Counted from the stretch's first letter, positions 1 through 8,814 are shown. The stretch is DNA of 19,392 nucleotides from JALYXS01 sp051003795 (GCA_051003795.1 JBPCKZ010000218.1:1-19392); one strand, 5' to 3'. Numbers and translations: made by a program. Notes: a model not told the origin generated them from the letters alone.

Positions 1-1899
1 TTTCTCGCGGGCGGACTGACGCTTTTGGCCGCCCCGATTTGGTTCAAACCGCCGGCCACGGGCGCGAGTTCGGAGCCAATACCCTGGCCCTTATGGATCG
101 TTTTCGGTTTGTACGGCGCCCTCTATCTGGTGAACGCGCTCGCGCCGGAGATCCAATCGGATGCCGCCGGATATCATCTCGGCCTGGTTTCCGAATACGT
201 GCGATTGCATCGCTTTCCGCGGCGGATCGGATTTTTCGAGATGGCGCCGCAGGGGCTCGAGATGCTCTTCACCGTGGCTTTCGCGTTGGGGAAGCACTCG
301 GCGGCGAAGCTCGTGCATTTCGCGTTCCTCGCCGCGACGGTTCCGCTGTTGCGCGCCGTCGGACGCGAACTGCATCTGAGCGATAGTGTTTCCACGATCG
401 CCGCGGCGCTCTATTTTTGCGCGCCGGTTGTTGGCGTGAGCGGCACGTCGGCTTACACCGATGCGGGGCTGGTGTTCTTCGCTCTGCTGACGATGTATTT
501 CTTATTGGCGAAACAATGGGCCGCGGCCGGAATCGCTTCCGGATTCTGTTTCGCGATCAAGTTCACCGGACTACTTGTTGCGCTCGTCGCCGCGCCTGTC
601 GCCGCGCTCTTAACTCGCCGGATTCGGCCCGCGCTCATCATGTCCGCCGCCGCCGCGCTTATGATCGCGCCGTGGACGATCCGCGCCGCCATGATGACCG
701 GCAATCCCGTCGCGCCGCTCTTCAATCGCGTTTTTCCCAATCCGTATTTCCGCCCGTCCACCGAGCAACGACTGATCGAATCGATGCGTCACTATCCGGG
801 CTTCCGGTGGCAAAGCGCGCCGCTCGATTACACGGTCCGCGGAAATCTGCAGGGCGCGATTGGGCCGGCGTTCCTGCTGCTGCCGTTTGGGCTGCTCGCG
901 TTGCGCCGGCGCGCCGGGCGGATCGTCTGGCTTGCGGCGCTTGCGTTGCTGGTCCCGTGGTTCTGGAATGTGGGCGGGCGTTTTCTGATGCCCGCCCTGC
1001 CATTTTTCGCGCTCGCGATCGCGATCGCGCTTCCGAAACCTCTCGCGTGGGCCTGTTTAGCGCTCCAGGCGATTGCCTGCTGGCCGGCCGCGATGGCTCG
1101 CTATCATAGTCCCTTCGCGTGGAGATTGGACGGATTCCCCTGGAAAGCTGCCTTGCGAATCGAGCCCGAAGCGGATTACCTGGCGCGACATAGCGGCGAC
1201 TACCAAGTGTCGCGAATGGTGGAGGCGAACACCAAGCCTTCCGATCGCATCTTCTGTTTGGACTCGTTGGCGATGGCGTATTCCACGCGCGATGTCACCA
1301 TGCATTGGCATACCGCGCAGGCCGATGGATTGAAGGATGCGCTAACGGATGCGGTGGAGAAACGTCCGATGGAGTGGTTGCGATTCGATTGGCGGAAGGA
1401 GAGTTTACGCGGTATTCGATTTCGCGGGCAGAACCTGTGGAAGCTGTTCGAAACGAAATTGTATTCGGACGGCGATCGCGTATTCAACAGCCCGATGTGG
1501 CTGTTGAGCGCGAAGCCGGATCCATGGGAAGCGCCGCTCGCCTTCGACGACAATCGCGCGACTGGTTGGAGCGGAACGTTTCTGCAAATCGAATTCGACC
1601 GTCCGCAGATATTGACCAGGGCGGATCTGCTGTGCCAGGAATACGTCGCGCTTGAGGCGGAGGGTCTGGGAACGGATGGGCGGTGGTTTTTCCTGCGCGA
1701 TGGACCGGCGGCATTGAACGTCCCGCCAGCGGATTTGCGGCGCGATGCCATGCGCGCGCTTCAACGCGCGGGGTTCACATTCGTCGTGGCAGGAACGGGC
1801 GGGAAGATTGGGAAGGACATGGCGGAGAACGGCGCGGATTGGGGAGTGACGGACGCCGGCGCCGCTGGGATCGTGCATTTGTTCCACATCGTCATGTAG
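1..1899 (+). CDS. Polytopic glycosyltransferase (GT39/ArnT-like), 5' end outside window
   Basis: The frame is open from base 1, so the true start lies upstream; a TTG at 25 is only the first possible start inside the window. Roughly the first 340 residues alternate hydrophobic spans with short loops, as in lipid-linked sugar transferases of the GT39/ArnT type. The first loop after the initial span holds an acidic D in QSDAAGYHLGL, where such enzymes have catalytic Asp/Glu. The C-terminal third is soluble, and around bases 1530-1640 it contains AFDDNRATGWSG followed by LQIEFDRPQILTRADL, which looks like an F5/8 type C (discoidin-like) fold. By family, such proteins sit in the inner membrane and transfer a sugar from a polyprenyl carrier. 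The acceptor is unknown, and an O-antigen-ligase-like role is not excluded. It converges on recJ with an 8-base overlap of the two 3' ends (1892-1899). Confidence 0.75.
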   Translation, partial: FLAGGLTLLAAPIWFKPPATGASSEPIPWPLWIVFGLYGALYLVNALAPEIQSDAAGYHLGLVSEYVRLHRFPRRIGFFEMAPQGLEMLFTVAFALGKHSAAKLVHFAFLAATVPLLRAVGRELHLSDSVSTIAAALYFCAPVVGVSGTSAYTDAGLVFFALLTMYFLLAKQWAAAGIASGFCFAIKFTGLLVALVAAPVAALLTRRIRPALIMSAAAALMIAPWTIRAAMMTGNPVAPLFNRVFPNPYFRPSTEQRLIESMRHYPGFRWQSAPLDYTVRGNLQGAIGPAFLLLPFGLLALRRRAGRIVWLAALALLVPWFWNVGGRFLMPALPFFALAIAIALPKPLAWACLALQAIACWPAAMARYHSPFAWRLDGFPWKAALRIEPEADYLARHSGDYQVSRMVEANTKPSDRIFCLDSLAMAYSTRDVTMHWHTAQADGLKDALTDAVEKRPMEWLRFDWRKESLRGIRFRGQNLWKLFETKLYSDGDRVFNSPMWLLSAKPDPWEAPLAFDDNRATGWSGTFLQIEFDRPQILTRADLLCQEYVALEAEGLGTDGRWFFLRDGPAALNVPPADLRRDAMRALQRAGFTFVVAGTGGKIGKDMAENGADWGVTDAGAAGIVHLFHIVM

Positions 1900-3601
1900 C
1901 GCCGCGGAAGTCTTTCAGGATTGCGGACCAGCCTCCGCTGTAGGAATCGTGTTCCAGGCGGAATGCGGCGTCGATGCGCGTTCCCTGAGCCAATTCGGCG
2001 GCGCGATCCGCAAAATGGAACCCCTTGAACATGACCATTCCGCCGCCCTGCCGCAAGGGTACGCGCACGTGCCGCTCTTTCATGAACGATACCGGGCCGG
2101 CGACTTCGGCATCGCGGACCGCAAACACCGGGGCGGCATTGCCCGCGCCAAATGGCGCGAGGCGCTGCAATCCCTGGAACAGGCGGTCGTCGAGATCCGC
2201 GAGCCGCAAGGACGAATCGATGGCAAGCGTGGGCTGAAAATCGTCCGCGCTCAGGCGCGCTCCGGCGTATTCGTTCAGGCTTTGCCGGAACGGCGCCACC
2301 TGGTCCGAAGCGAGCGTCAATCCGGCGGCGTGGCTGTGGCCGCCGAACTTGACGAACAGGTGCGGCATCGCTTCCAGGGCGGCAAGAAGATGAAATTGAG
2401 CGATACTGCGGCCCGAGCCTTGGGCAAATCCGTCTTCCTCGCTCAACACGAAAACCGGGCGATGAAAGCGCTCCACCAGACGGCTTGCCACGATGCCGAG
2501 AACGCCGCGATGCCACTTTTCGGCGCAGAAGACGAGAGCGGCGTGCGTGTCGTCCACCGCGATTCGCTCGCATTCTTCGAGCACCAGTTCCGTGATGCGA
2601 GCCTCCTCGGCTTGGCGGTCCGCGTTCAACAGATGCAGCTTGCCGGCAAGTTCGCGCGCGCGCGCGGGGTCGGTCGTGAGGAACATTTCGATAACGTCGT
2701 CGGCGCTCGCCATGCGCCCCGCCGCGTTAATGCGCGGCGCGATCCGGAAGGCCACCTGCGTGGCCGATGGAATGCTCTCGCTCGTGAATCCCGCGACATC
2801 CAACAACGCGCGTAGGCCCGGGTTGCGGATCGAGTGCAACCCGGCAAGGCCGTGCTTCACGATCAGGCGATTCTCGCCGGTGAGCGGAACGACATCGGCC
2901 ACCGTGCCGATCGCGACCAGCTTCAGAAACGATTCGAGAACGCGCCGGAGTTTCTCGGGCGGCCAGCCGAGAGTGGCGAGAAGCCCCTGTACGAGCTTGA
3001 AGACCACGCCCACGCCGCACAGGTTTTTCTCCGGGTAAGCGCAATCGGGACGGTTCGGATTCAAGATGGCGAGCGCGGGCGGAAGCTCGGCTTCGGGCAA
3101 ATGATGATCCGTCACGACGACATCGATGCCGAGCTCGCTTGCGCGGCGGATGGCCGCTCCCGCGCGGATTCCCGTGTCCACGCTCACGATCAGCGAGACG
3201 CCTTCGGCCGCCGCCCGCTCGATGGCGGCGATCTGCAATCCGTAGCCGTCCGTGAGGCGATTGGGGATGCAATACGCCGCCGTTCCGCCCGCAAGTTCGA
3301 TAGCGATTTTCAGGATAACGGTGGACGTGGTGCCGTCGACGTCGTAATCGCCATGAATTTGAATTCGTTCACGATCGCGGATGGCGCGGCGGATGCGCTC
3401 GATGGCGGCCGGCATGTCTCGCATCAGGCCGGGGTCGTGGAGATCTTCCAATTGCGGCGCGAGAAACGTTCGGGCGGTTTCGGAATTCGCGACCCCGCGG
3501 GAGATCAGGATAGCGGCAATCGGTTGGGAGAGGCCCAGCGCGGAAGCGAGCGCCGCGGTTTCGCCGGGACGGGCTTCGGGGAAGATCCAACGTTTCAACA
3601 A
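1892..3601 (-). CDS. recJ: Single-stranded-DNA-specific exonuclease RecJ
   Basis: A 569-residue protein of normal length for the RecJ core. The DHH phosphoesterase motifs are intact: DYDVDG (residues 85-90), SVDTG (140-144), the name-giving DHH (165-167) and GTVADVVPL (about 232-240). The DHHA1 domain has GGHSHAAG (420-427), and the OB-fold region begins near PFGAGN (483-488). RecJ is a Mg/Mn-dependent 5'-3' exonuclease on single-stranded DNA that acts in the RecFOR recombination pathway and in base-excision and mismatch repair. The start is a TTG directly followed by a second TTG (3601 or 3598); it was chosen because the conserved WIFP segment begins five residues in and no ATG lies nearby. 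The start lies 6 bases after the stop of the upstream small gene, so translation is probably coupled. No missing catalytic residue was seen. Confidence 0.96.
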   Translation of the reverse strand: MLKRWIFPEARPGETAALASALGLSQPIAAILISRGVANSETARTFLAPQLEDLHDPGLMRDMPAAIERIRRAIRDRERIQIHGDYDVDGTTSTVILKIAIELAGGTAAYCIPNRLTDGYGLQIAAIERAAAEGVSLIVSVDTGIRAGAAIRRASELGIDVVVTDHHLPEAELPPALAILNPNRPDCAYPEKNLCGVGVVFKLVQGLLATLGWPPEKLRRVLESFLKLVAIGTVADVVPLTGENRLIVKHGLAGLHSIRNPGLRALLDVAGFTSESIPSATQVAFRIAPRINAAGRMASADDVIEMFLTTDPARARELAGKLHLLNADRQAEEARITELVLEECERIAVDDTHAALVFCAEKWHRGVLGIVASRLVERFHRPVFVLSEEDGFAQGSGRSIAQFHLLAALEAMPHLFVKFGGHSHAAGLTLASDQVAPFRQSLNEYAGARLSADDFQPTLAIDSSLRLADLDDRLFQGLQRLAPFGAGNAAPVFAVRDAEVAGPVSFMKERHVRVPLRQGGGMVMFKGFHFADRAAELAQGTRIDAAFRLEHDSYSGGWSAILKDFRGAT

Positions 3602-3607
3602 GTCCGG

Positions 3608-4105
3608 TTAATTGCTTGAGTAGAAACCGCCGAAGCTGTCCTGCTCTTCCTCGTCGTCGCGGCCGGCGGGGCGATGCTCGGAGATCTCATCGCAGAGCGT
3701 CAGGAATTCGTTATACCAATCGGGGTTCATTTCATACACGAACATGCGCGCGTGGTGGTCGAACGCCAATTCGAGCGAACAGGTCGCGCCTTCGCGCGAA
3801 CGGTAGGACCGCAGCCGGCGCTCGAAATCGCGCCGTTCGTCCCGCGTCAATTCGCACTCTTCCAGCTCCTCGATGGAGTCTTCGATTTCCTCCGCTTCAA
3901 ACTCGCGGGAAGCGAATACGATCATGGACGCCCCGGTCTTGCGGGCGGCGTCGAGGAACATCTGGTAATCGGGATAGCGTTCGCAATCCCAACAAACCAT
4001 CGGAAACTCTTCAAGCGCGCCCGGGCTGCTGCGAAAGACGGCGAATTCGGAGGACTCGAGGCAGTGCAGAATGTCGCTTTTCAGTGTGTCGAGATCGAGG
4101 TCCAT
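3608..4105 (-). CDS. Small acidic protein of unknown function upstream of recJ
   Basis: A 165-residue protein with an ATG start at 4105, rich in Glu and Asp. The middle part (around residues 90-125) is a very acidic, probably helical stretch containing EAEEIEDSIEELEECE, followed by an Arg-rich segment. The tail is again acidic (DDEEEQDS). No signal peptide or membrane span is visible, so it is probably cytosolic. Several cysteines occur, including a CWDC pair near residues 38-41, but they do not form a recognisable metal site. I do not recognise the family. It is the first gene of a two-gene unit with recJ (6-base gap), so a link to DNA metabolism is possible, but this rests on position alone. 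Confidence 0.8.
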   Translation of the reverse strand: MDLDLDTLKSDILHCLESSEFAVFRSSPGALEEFPMVCWDCERYPDYQMFLDAARKTGASMIVFASREFEAEEIEDSIEELEECELTRDERRDFERRLRSYRSREGATCSLELAFDHHARMFVYEMNPDWYNEFLTLCDEISEHRPAGRDDEEEQDSFGGFYSSN

Positions 4106-4221
4106 GAGCGTTCGGCCAACACTAGAATATCACCGTGTCCCGGGGACCGGACGTTCGTGGTTCCGAAACTTTTGGATGGAAAGTTCCATGCCAATTCGTA
4201 ATCGGTCCTACATCTTGATGG
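4106..4221. promoter_or_regulatory. Divergent intergenic region with inverted repeat
   Basis: This 116-base spacer separates the minus-strand small gene/recJ unit from the plus-strand membrane glycosyltransferase, so it should hold promoters for both. At 4172-4194 there is an inverted repeat: TTGG and ATGGAA on the left pair with TTCCAT and CCAA on the right, with a 2-base centre (AG) and one unpaired G at 4190. It could be an operator or a small hairpin. On the minus strand, TATTCT (complement of 4124-4129) is a possible -10 box about 18 bases before the ATG at 4105, but no convincing -35 box accompanies it. Confidence 0.4.
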
Positions 4222-6087
4222 ATGGACACGCGCACGCTGTTCTCGGTATCCTTTCAGCAATGGGTTTCGCAGCGGGGATTTCACCGGAGCCGCCCCTTTC
4301 AGCCTCCCGAGATCATGACCCCGCCGGATTACCCCAACATTAGCTTCGCCGCCAGGACTGTGTTTGCGGTGCGCGAACCCGAAAGCGATGCCGTAACGGG
4401 TGGCGGCGGTTCGAAACGGGCACGTGCCCGGCGCTTTTGGCTGGTCCTTCCGCTGCTGTTTCTACTGGCCGTCATGCTCCAATTCGCGGCGGGCGTCTTT
4501 CATTCGGAACTGAGCGGTTTTCCCGATGAGCCGGCTCACTATGTCACGGGGCTGATGGTCGCGGATTACGCGATCTCGGCCGTGCCGGGCAACCCGATGA
4601 AGTTCGCCGAGAGTTATTATCTGCATTATCCGAAGGTCGCGTTTGGACATTGGCCTCCCATGTTTTATGTCCTCGAAGCGATCTGGTTCACCGCGTTCGG
4701 CCCTTCGCGCGTCTCCGTTTTAATCTTGATGGCGCTGTTCACCGCCCTGCTGGCTTCGGCGCTGGCGTTTTACGTTCGCCGTTTATCGGGAGCGTTCGCC
4801 GGGATATTCGCGGGTACGCTGCTGATCCTCACGCCCCAGGTGCAATCCCAAACCGGGATGGTGATGGTGGAGTGCCTGCTTACGCTGTTCGCCTTTTTGG
4901 CGATAGCATCGCTCGGCCGTTACTTCGACGGCGAGAGAGCGCGCGACGCGATCTGGTTCGGCGTTTTTGCCTCGCTGGCGATCCTGACGAAAGGCGATGG
5001 TTGGGCGCTGGCCATGGCGCCGCCCCTGGTGCTTTTGTTTACGCGGAAATGGTTTCTGTTAAGGCGCCTATCGTTCTGGGCGGCCGCCCTGGTTGTCTTG
5101 ATTTGTTGCGGGCCGTGGCAGGCGCTGACACTCAGAATGGCTCATCAGGGTTGGACGGACGAACCTCTCAGCGTTTCCTTTGTTTTCCATGCGGCCGGCA
5201 AACTTCTGCTCGCCCAGTGGAATGCCGCCGGCTTCGGGTTTTTCCTTTTGGCTTTCACGGGCTTCTTCGCAACCGTTGCGATCCCATTTGCCCGCAAGCG
5301 CAACGTGAGCGGCGCTTACGCGTCGATGGCGGCGCTGGCGATCGGCGTTTTGGCCTTTCATTCGCTGCTGCCGATGCCGGTCGAAGGCCGCCGGATCGTG
5401 ATGGGGCTCCCCGCGATGCTGGTTTTTATTGCGCCCGGGACCGCGTGGATCACCGTCTGGATTGAGGAGCGATTCTCGGCAACGAACTGGCAGGCCGTGG
5501 TTACCCCCGTTGCACTGTTGCCCGCGGCGGCGGTCATCTTCTTCGTGCAAACATTTACCGTACCCTCCAAACCGTCCTTCGGCTTCGCGGAAGCCGCGCG
5601 CGGCCTACTCTCCCACCCCGAGCTCAAGGATTCCGCGGCCCTGATTTCTTCGGAGCGGGATGGGGAAGGCATTTTTACGGCGGAAGTGGCAATGCTTGAG
5701 CCGCGCCCGACGCGTTATATTCTACGCGCGAGCAAGCTGCTGGCAAAGGTGGGCTGGCAAGGGGATCACTACCAGGTCAGGTTCCACTCGCCGGCGGCCG
5801 TCGCCGCGCAGCTCGATCGAATCCCGGTCGGCGTTTTGGTAATCGATACGACGCCCAGCCCGGATCGCGGCGATCGCCGCGGCGAACTCGACGGTAAACA
5901 CCACGCGCAGCTTCTCGAAATGCTGCGCGAATATCCCCAATCCTGGCGATTGCTGGGCGCCTACGGCGTGCGGGATTCGCCGGTCAAACCCATTCTCGTG
6001 TATCGCCGCGTGGGTCTCGACAACCTGCATCCCGGCAAGATCCGGGTGGATTTGACGTCAACGCTCAATCGCATTTTGGAGCAGTGA
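4222..6087 (+). CDS. Polytopic GT39-like membrane glycosyltransferase
   Basis: A 621-residue protein with one hydrophobic span at about residues 72-91, then an extracytoplasmic loop with FPDEPAHYVTG (100-110). The Asp-Glu pair there matches the catalytic acidic loop of the dolichyl-/polyprenyl-phosphate mannosyltransferase (GT39) superfamily. Further spans follow to about residue 440, and then a soluble C-terminal domain. By family it would use a polyprenyl-linked sugar at the inner membrane; the acceptor is unknown. The start is uncertain: the ATG at 4222 gives a 70-residue polar leader, while an in-frame ATG at 4315 gives a shorter one; neither has a clear Shine-Dalgarno sequence. It ends 17 bases from the convergent ankyrin gene. 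It resembles the gene at 1-1899 in type, but I saw no close sequence identity. Confidence 0.8.
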   Translation: MDTRTLFSVSFQQWVSQRGFHRSRPFQPPEIMTPPDYPNISFAARTVFAVREPESDAVTGGGGSKRARARRFWLVLPLLFLLAVMLQFAAGVFHSELSGFPDEPAHYVTGLMVADYAISAVPGNPMKFAESYYLHYPKVAFGHWPPMFYVLEAIWFTAFGPSRVSVLILMALFTALLASALAFYVRRLSGAFAGIFAGTLLILTPQVQSQTGMVMVECLLTLFAFLAIASLGRYFDGERARDAIWFGVFASLAILTKGDGWALAMAPPLVLLFTRKWFLLRRLSFWAAALVVLICCGPWQALTLRMAHQGWTDEPLSVSFVFHAAGKLLLAQWNAAGFGFFLLAFTGFFATVAIPFARKRNVSGAYASMAALAIGVLAFHSLLPMPVEGRRIVMGLPAMLVFIAPGTAWITVWIEERFSATNWQAVVTPVALLPAAAVIFFVQTFTVPSKPSFGFAEAARGLLSHPELKDSAALISSERDGEGIFTAEVAMLEPRPTRYILRASKLLAKVGWQGDHYQVRFHSPAAVAAQLDRIPVGVLVIDTTPSPDRGDRRGELDGKHHAQLLEMLREYPQSWRLLGAYGVRDSPVKPILVYRRVGLDNLHPGKIRVDLTSTLNRILEQ

Positions 6088-6104
6088 GGTAACGGCCGCG
6101 CGGG

Positions 6105-7457
6105 TTAACGCTTCGGCGAGACCTTAGGTGTCTTACCGCTTTGTTCGATCAGTTTCACCAGGAGTTCGACGCCCGTGTCGATCGGAAGAAAGTTCGCGAT
6201 CACGATCGGCGTTCTGCCATTGGCGTCGAGCGCATCGGGATCGGCGCCCTTGTCCGCCAGGAATTGAATCACCTTGCAGATTTCGGGCTGCGTCGAGGTC
6301 TGCATGGAACCGGTCACGGCGGCATGCATCACCGTCGACTTCCGGTCGGTCACGGCGCTAATGTCGGGCGAGAGCTCGTAGGCGTATTTAACGACCTCGA
6401 CATGGCCGCTGCCCGCGGCCGCCATGAGTAGCGTCGTGCCGTCCTGAGCCTTCATTTTTGGGTCCGCTCCAGCGGCGATGAGCGCGCGCATCACGCCGTC
6501 ACGATCCGCCCGCGCGGCCAGAAGCAGAGGCGTCTGCTCGCCGGCAGGGCGTCGGAATCCTCCCTGCCCGCCGCCGCGGCCGCCGCCCGCGGCAACCTTC
6601 GCGGTTTGCAGATTGGGATTGGCGTGCTTTGCCAACAGATCCTTAACTAGGGCGAGATTGCCCGCCTGGGCCGCCACGTGTAGAGGGGTCAAGCCGCCCG
6701 CATCCGCGGCGTCTACATCGGCGCCCTTGTCGAGAAGCACTTCGGCGGCTTTATTGTTTCCGCCGAGGACCGCAACCTGTAGAACGCTGGTGTGATTCGG
6801 CAGAGTGTAGCGTGGGTCCGCGCCCGCGGCGAGCAAGCTCGAAACGGATTTCGCATCGCCTTTCTGCGCCGCGAAAATCAGCGGAGTGAATCCCGCCCTC
6901 GAGGCGGCTTTCACGTCCGCTCCGCTCTTGATAAGGACATCCACAACGTCGGAATGCCCTTCCGCCGCGGCCCACATCAGAGCGTTCTGCCCCTTGTTCG
7001 ATTCCACCCCGTCCGCCTTGGCGCCATGGGCGAGAAGCGATTTCACGCCGTCCACGCTGCCGGAACGCGCGGCGATCATCAGCGCCGTTTCGCCGTTCCA
7101 GCGGGCGGCATTCACGTCCGCTCCCGCGTCAATCAGTTTTTCGATAATCGCGCCGTTTCCGGTGGCGCAAGCCAAGGTGAGCGGCGTCTCGCCATACTCG
7201 TCCGCCGTGTTCACATTCGCGCCCGCCTTCATCAGGCGGTCGACCGTATCGATCTGGTTCAGGTACACGGCCCAGGCGAGAGGAGTCGCGCCATCCGGCT
7301 GACGAAAATTGACGCCGGCGCGCTGGCCGATTAATGAATCCATAGCCGGGCGGTCGCGATCTCTTATGGCCTCTATCAGGCGGGGATCGCTCTGGATCAA
7401 CGTGGCGACGAAGCTGCCACCGGCCAGCAGGATCGCGGTCACGCCAGCTAGATTCAC
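6105..7457 (-). CDS. Ankyrin-repeat protein, probably exported or membrane-anchored
   Basis: A 450-residue protein built from about 11 ankyrin repeats. Clear repeat units include GETPLTLACATGNGAIIEKL (about 89-108), GETALMIAARSGSVDGVKSL (122-141), GFTPLIFAAQKGD (189-201) and GLTPLHVAAQAGNLALVKDL (255-274). A Gly-rich linker (about 289-300, GGGRGGGQGG) splits the array before the last three or four repeats. The N-terminus has a hydrophobic stretch (about residues 4-20) without strong positive charge, consistent with a signal or anchor. The GTG start lies one base after the TGA of the DUF1552 gene, with a GGAG element 7 bases upstream, so it is very probably the last gene of that operon. Ankyrin arrays bind proteins; here the partner may be the DUF1552/DUF1592 products, by position only. 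Confidence 0.88.
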   Translation of the reverse strand: MNLAGVTAILLAGGSFVATLIQSDPRLIEAIRDRDRPAMDSLIGQRAGVNFRQPDGATPLAWAVYLNQIDTVDRLMKAGANVNTADEYGETPLTLACATGNGAIIEKLIDAGADVNAARWNGETALMIAARSGSVDGVKSLLAHGAKADGVESNKGQNALMWAAAEGHSDVVDVLIKSGADVKAASRAGFTPLIFAAQKGDAKSVSSLLAAGADPRYTLPNHTSVLQVAVLGGNNKAAEVLLDKGADVDAADAGGLTPLHVAAQAGNLALVKDLLAKHANPNLQTAKVAAGGGRGGGQGGFRRPAGEQTPLLLAARADRDGVMRALIAAGADPKMKAQDGTTLLMAAAGSGHVEVVKYAYELSPDISAVTDRKSTVMHAAVTGSMQTSTQPEICKVIQFLADKGADPDALDANGRTPIVIANFLPIDTGVELLVKLIEQSGKTPKVSPKR

Positions 7458-7458
7458 G

Positions 7459-8814
7459 TCAAATCTCCGCGAGTTGATCCAGCTTGCCGGTGCTATCGCC
7501 CAGCTTTTCCGCGTGAACGCCCGACTTGTCCAGCATGGTCAACAACAGGTTATTCATCGGCGTTTCGGGCGCATACCGAACATGCCGCCCGCCTTTCACC
7601 TGCCCGGCCCCGCCGCCCGCGAGTACCAACGGCAGATCGTGGTGCGTGTGCGCGTTGCCGTCGGAAATGCTGCTGCCAAACAGAATCATGGAGTGGTCGA
7701 GCAGCGTGCCATCGCCATCGGGTGTCGAATCCAGCTTGCCCAGAAGATATCCGAAGGTCTTCACGTGAAGCTGATCGATCTTCATCGTCTTCGCGATTTT
7801 CTCCGGATCGTTCTGGTGATGCGTCACCGAGTGATGCCCGTCCGAGATGCCAATCGACCGATAACTCCGGTTGCTGCCTTCGCGCGCCATCATGAAGCTG
7901 ACCACCCGGGTCATGTCCGTCTGGAATGCAATCGCCATCAGATCGCTCATCAGCTTGGCATGTTCTTCGAACTCGTCCGGAATGCCGTCGGGGCGCTCGA
8001 ACACCGGTATCTTGACCGACGCGTTCTGCTCTTCCGCTTTCTGAATGCGCCGCTCGATGTCGCGAATGCCCTCGAGATATTCGTCCAGCTTCCGCTTGTC
8101 GCGCGAACCCAGGCCCGGCTCGAGCCGCGCCACGTCGCCCCGCACGAAATCGAGAATGCTGCGGTCTTCATTCATGCGCTTCAGGCGCGCGGCCGGATCG
8201 GTGGTTTCGCCATCCCCGAAGAGCCGCTCGAATACCGCGCGCGGATTCACCTCCATCGGATTCGGCATGGTGGAGTTGCGCCATGAGATGGTGTTGGTGT
8301 AAGCGCAGCTATATCCGCTGTCGCATCCGCCCGCGAGGCTCGGCTCTTCGAGGCCGATCTCGAGCGACGCAAGCTGCGTCTGCTTGCCGAACTCGTTTGC
8401 CGCGATCTGGTCCGCCGAGATCGCGGCGTGAATGTCCGATCCTTCCGTTTTCTTGGGATGAACGCCGGTCAGCCATGTGGCGCCCGCGCGCGCGTGATCG
8501 CCCGCGCCATCGCCAAGCGCGCGTCCGCCATTCTGCATCAGATTGCTCAACACCAGCATTTTTTCGCGGTAAGCTTCGAGCGGCTTCATGGTGGAAGCCA
8601 TCTCATAGCCGGTTCCAGTCTTCGCCGGCAGCCAACCCCTCTGGATGATTCCGTTCGGAACGTAGACGAACCCGAGGCGCACGGCCGATTTGGCGGCGGT
8701 TAGGCGGGTGGCGGCCATCGCCGGTACCATGGCGTCCAGCAGCGGCAACGCCAGCGTGGTTCCAATGCCGCGCAGGAACGTACGGCGCGGCAGGAATTTC
8801 TGGGTAAACATCAT
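7459..8814 (-). CDS. DUF1552 (HXXSHH) protein with Tat signal
   Basis: A 451-residue protein. The N-terminus carries a twin-arginine signal, PRRTFLRG (residues 9-16), followed by a hydrophobic segment LALPLLDAM, so it should be exported folded through Tat. Family hallmarks are FVYVPNGI (49-56), the SDGHHSVTHH segment (324-333; the HXXSHH motif with Thr in place of Ser) and SMILFGSSISDGN (375-387), followed by a second His cluster, AHTHHDLP (388-395). DUF1552 has no established reaction; the conserved histidines suggest metal binding. The ATG at 8814 overlaps the TGA of the upstream DUF1592 gene (ATGA, 8811-8814), and an AGGAG element lies about 12 bases upstream. It also carries GVHPKKTEGSDIHA, which the second copy at 14647 lacks, so the two copies belong to different subtypes. 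Confidence 0.92.
   Translation of the reverse strand: MMFTQKFLPRRTFLRGIGTTLALPLLDAMVPAMAATRLTAAKSAVRLGFVYVPNGIIQRGWLPAKTGTGYEMASTMKPLEAYREKMLVLSNLMQNGGRALGDGAGDHARAGATWLTGVHPKKTEGSDIHAAISADQIAANEFGKQTQLASLEIGLEEPSLAGGCDSGYSCAYTNTISWRNSTMPNPMEVNPRAVFERLFGDGETTDPAARLKRMNEDRSILDFVRGDVARLEPGLGSRDKRKLDEYLEGIRDIERRIQKAEEQNASVKIPVFERPDGIPDEFEEHAKLMSDLMAIAFQTDMTRVVSFMMAREGSNRSYRSIGISDGHHSVTHHQNDPEKIAKTMKIDQLHVKTFGYLLGKLDSTPDGDGTLLDHSMILFGSSISDGNAHTHHDLPLVLAGGGAGQVKGGRHVRYAPETPMNNLLLTMLDKSGVHAEKLGDSTGKLDQLAEI

Noticed and set aside
1949..2815. Plus-strand open frame of 288 codons across recJ
   Set aside because: It is antisense to intact RecJ motifs; the composition is Arg/Ala-rich as expected from complementing a G+C-rich gene.
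6088..6104. Possible terminator between the convergent glycosyltransferase and ankyrin genes
   Set aside because: The 17-base gap is G+C-rich but forms no convincing stem and has no T-run on either strand.
7455..7480. SRRFDV reading upstream of and into the ankyrin GTG start, resembling a twin-arginine signal
   Set aside because: No ATG, GTG or TTG start lies upstream in that frame close enough to use it, and it overlaps the end of the DUF1552 gene.
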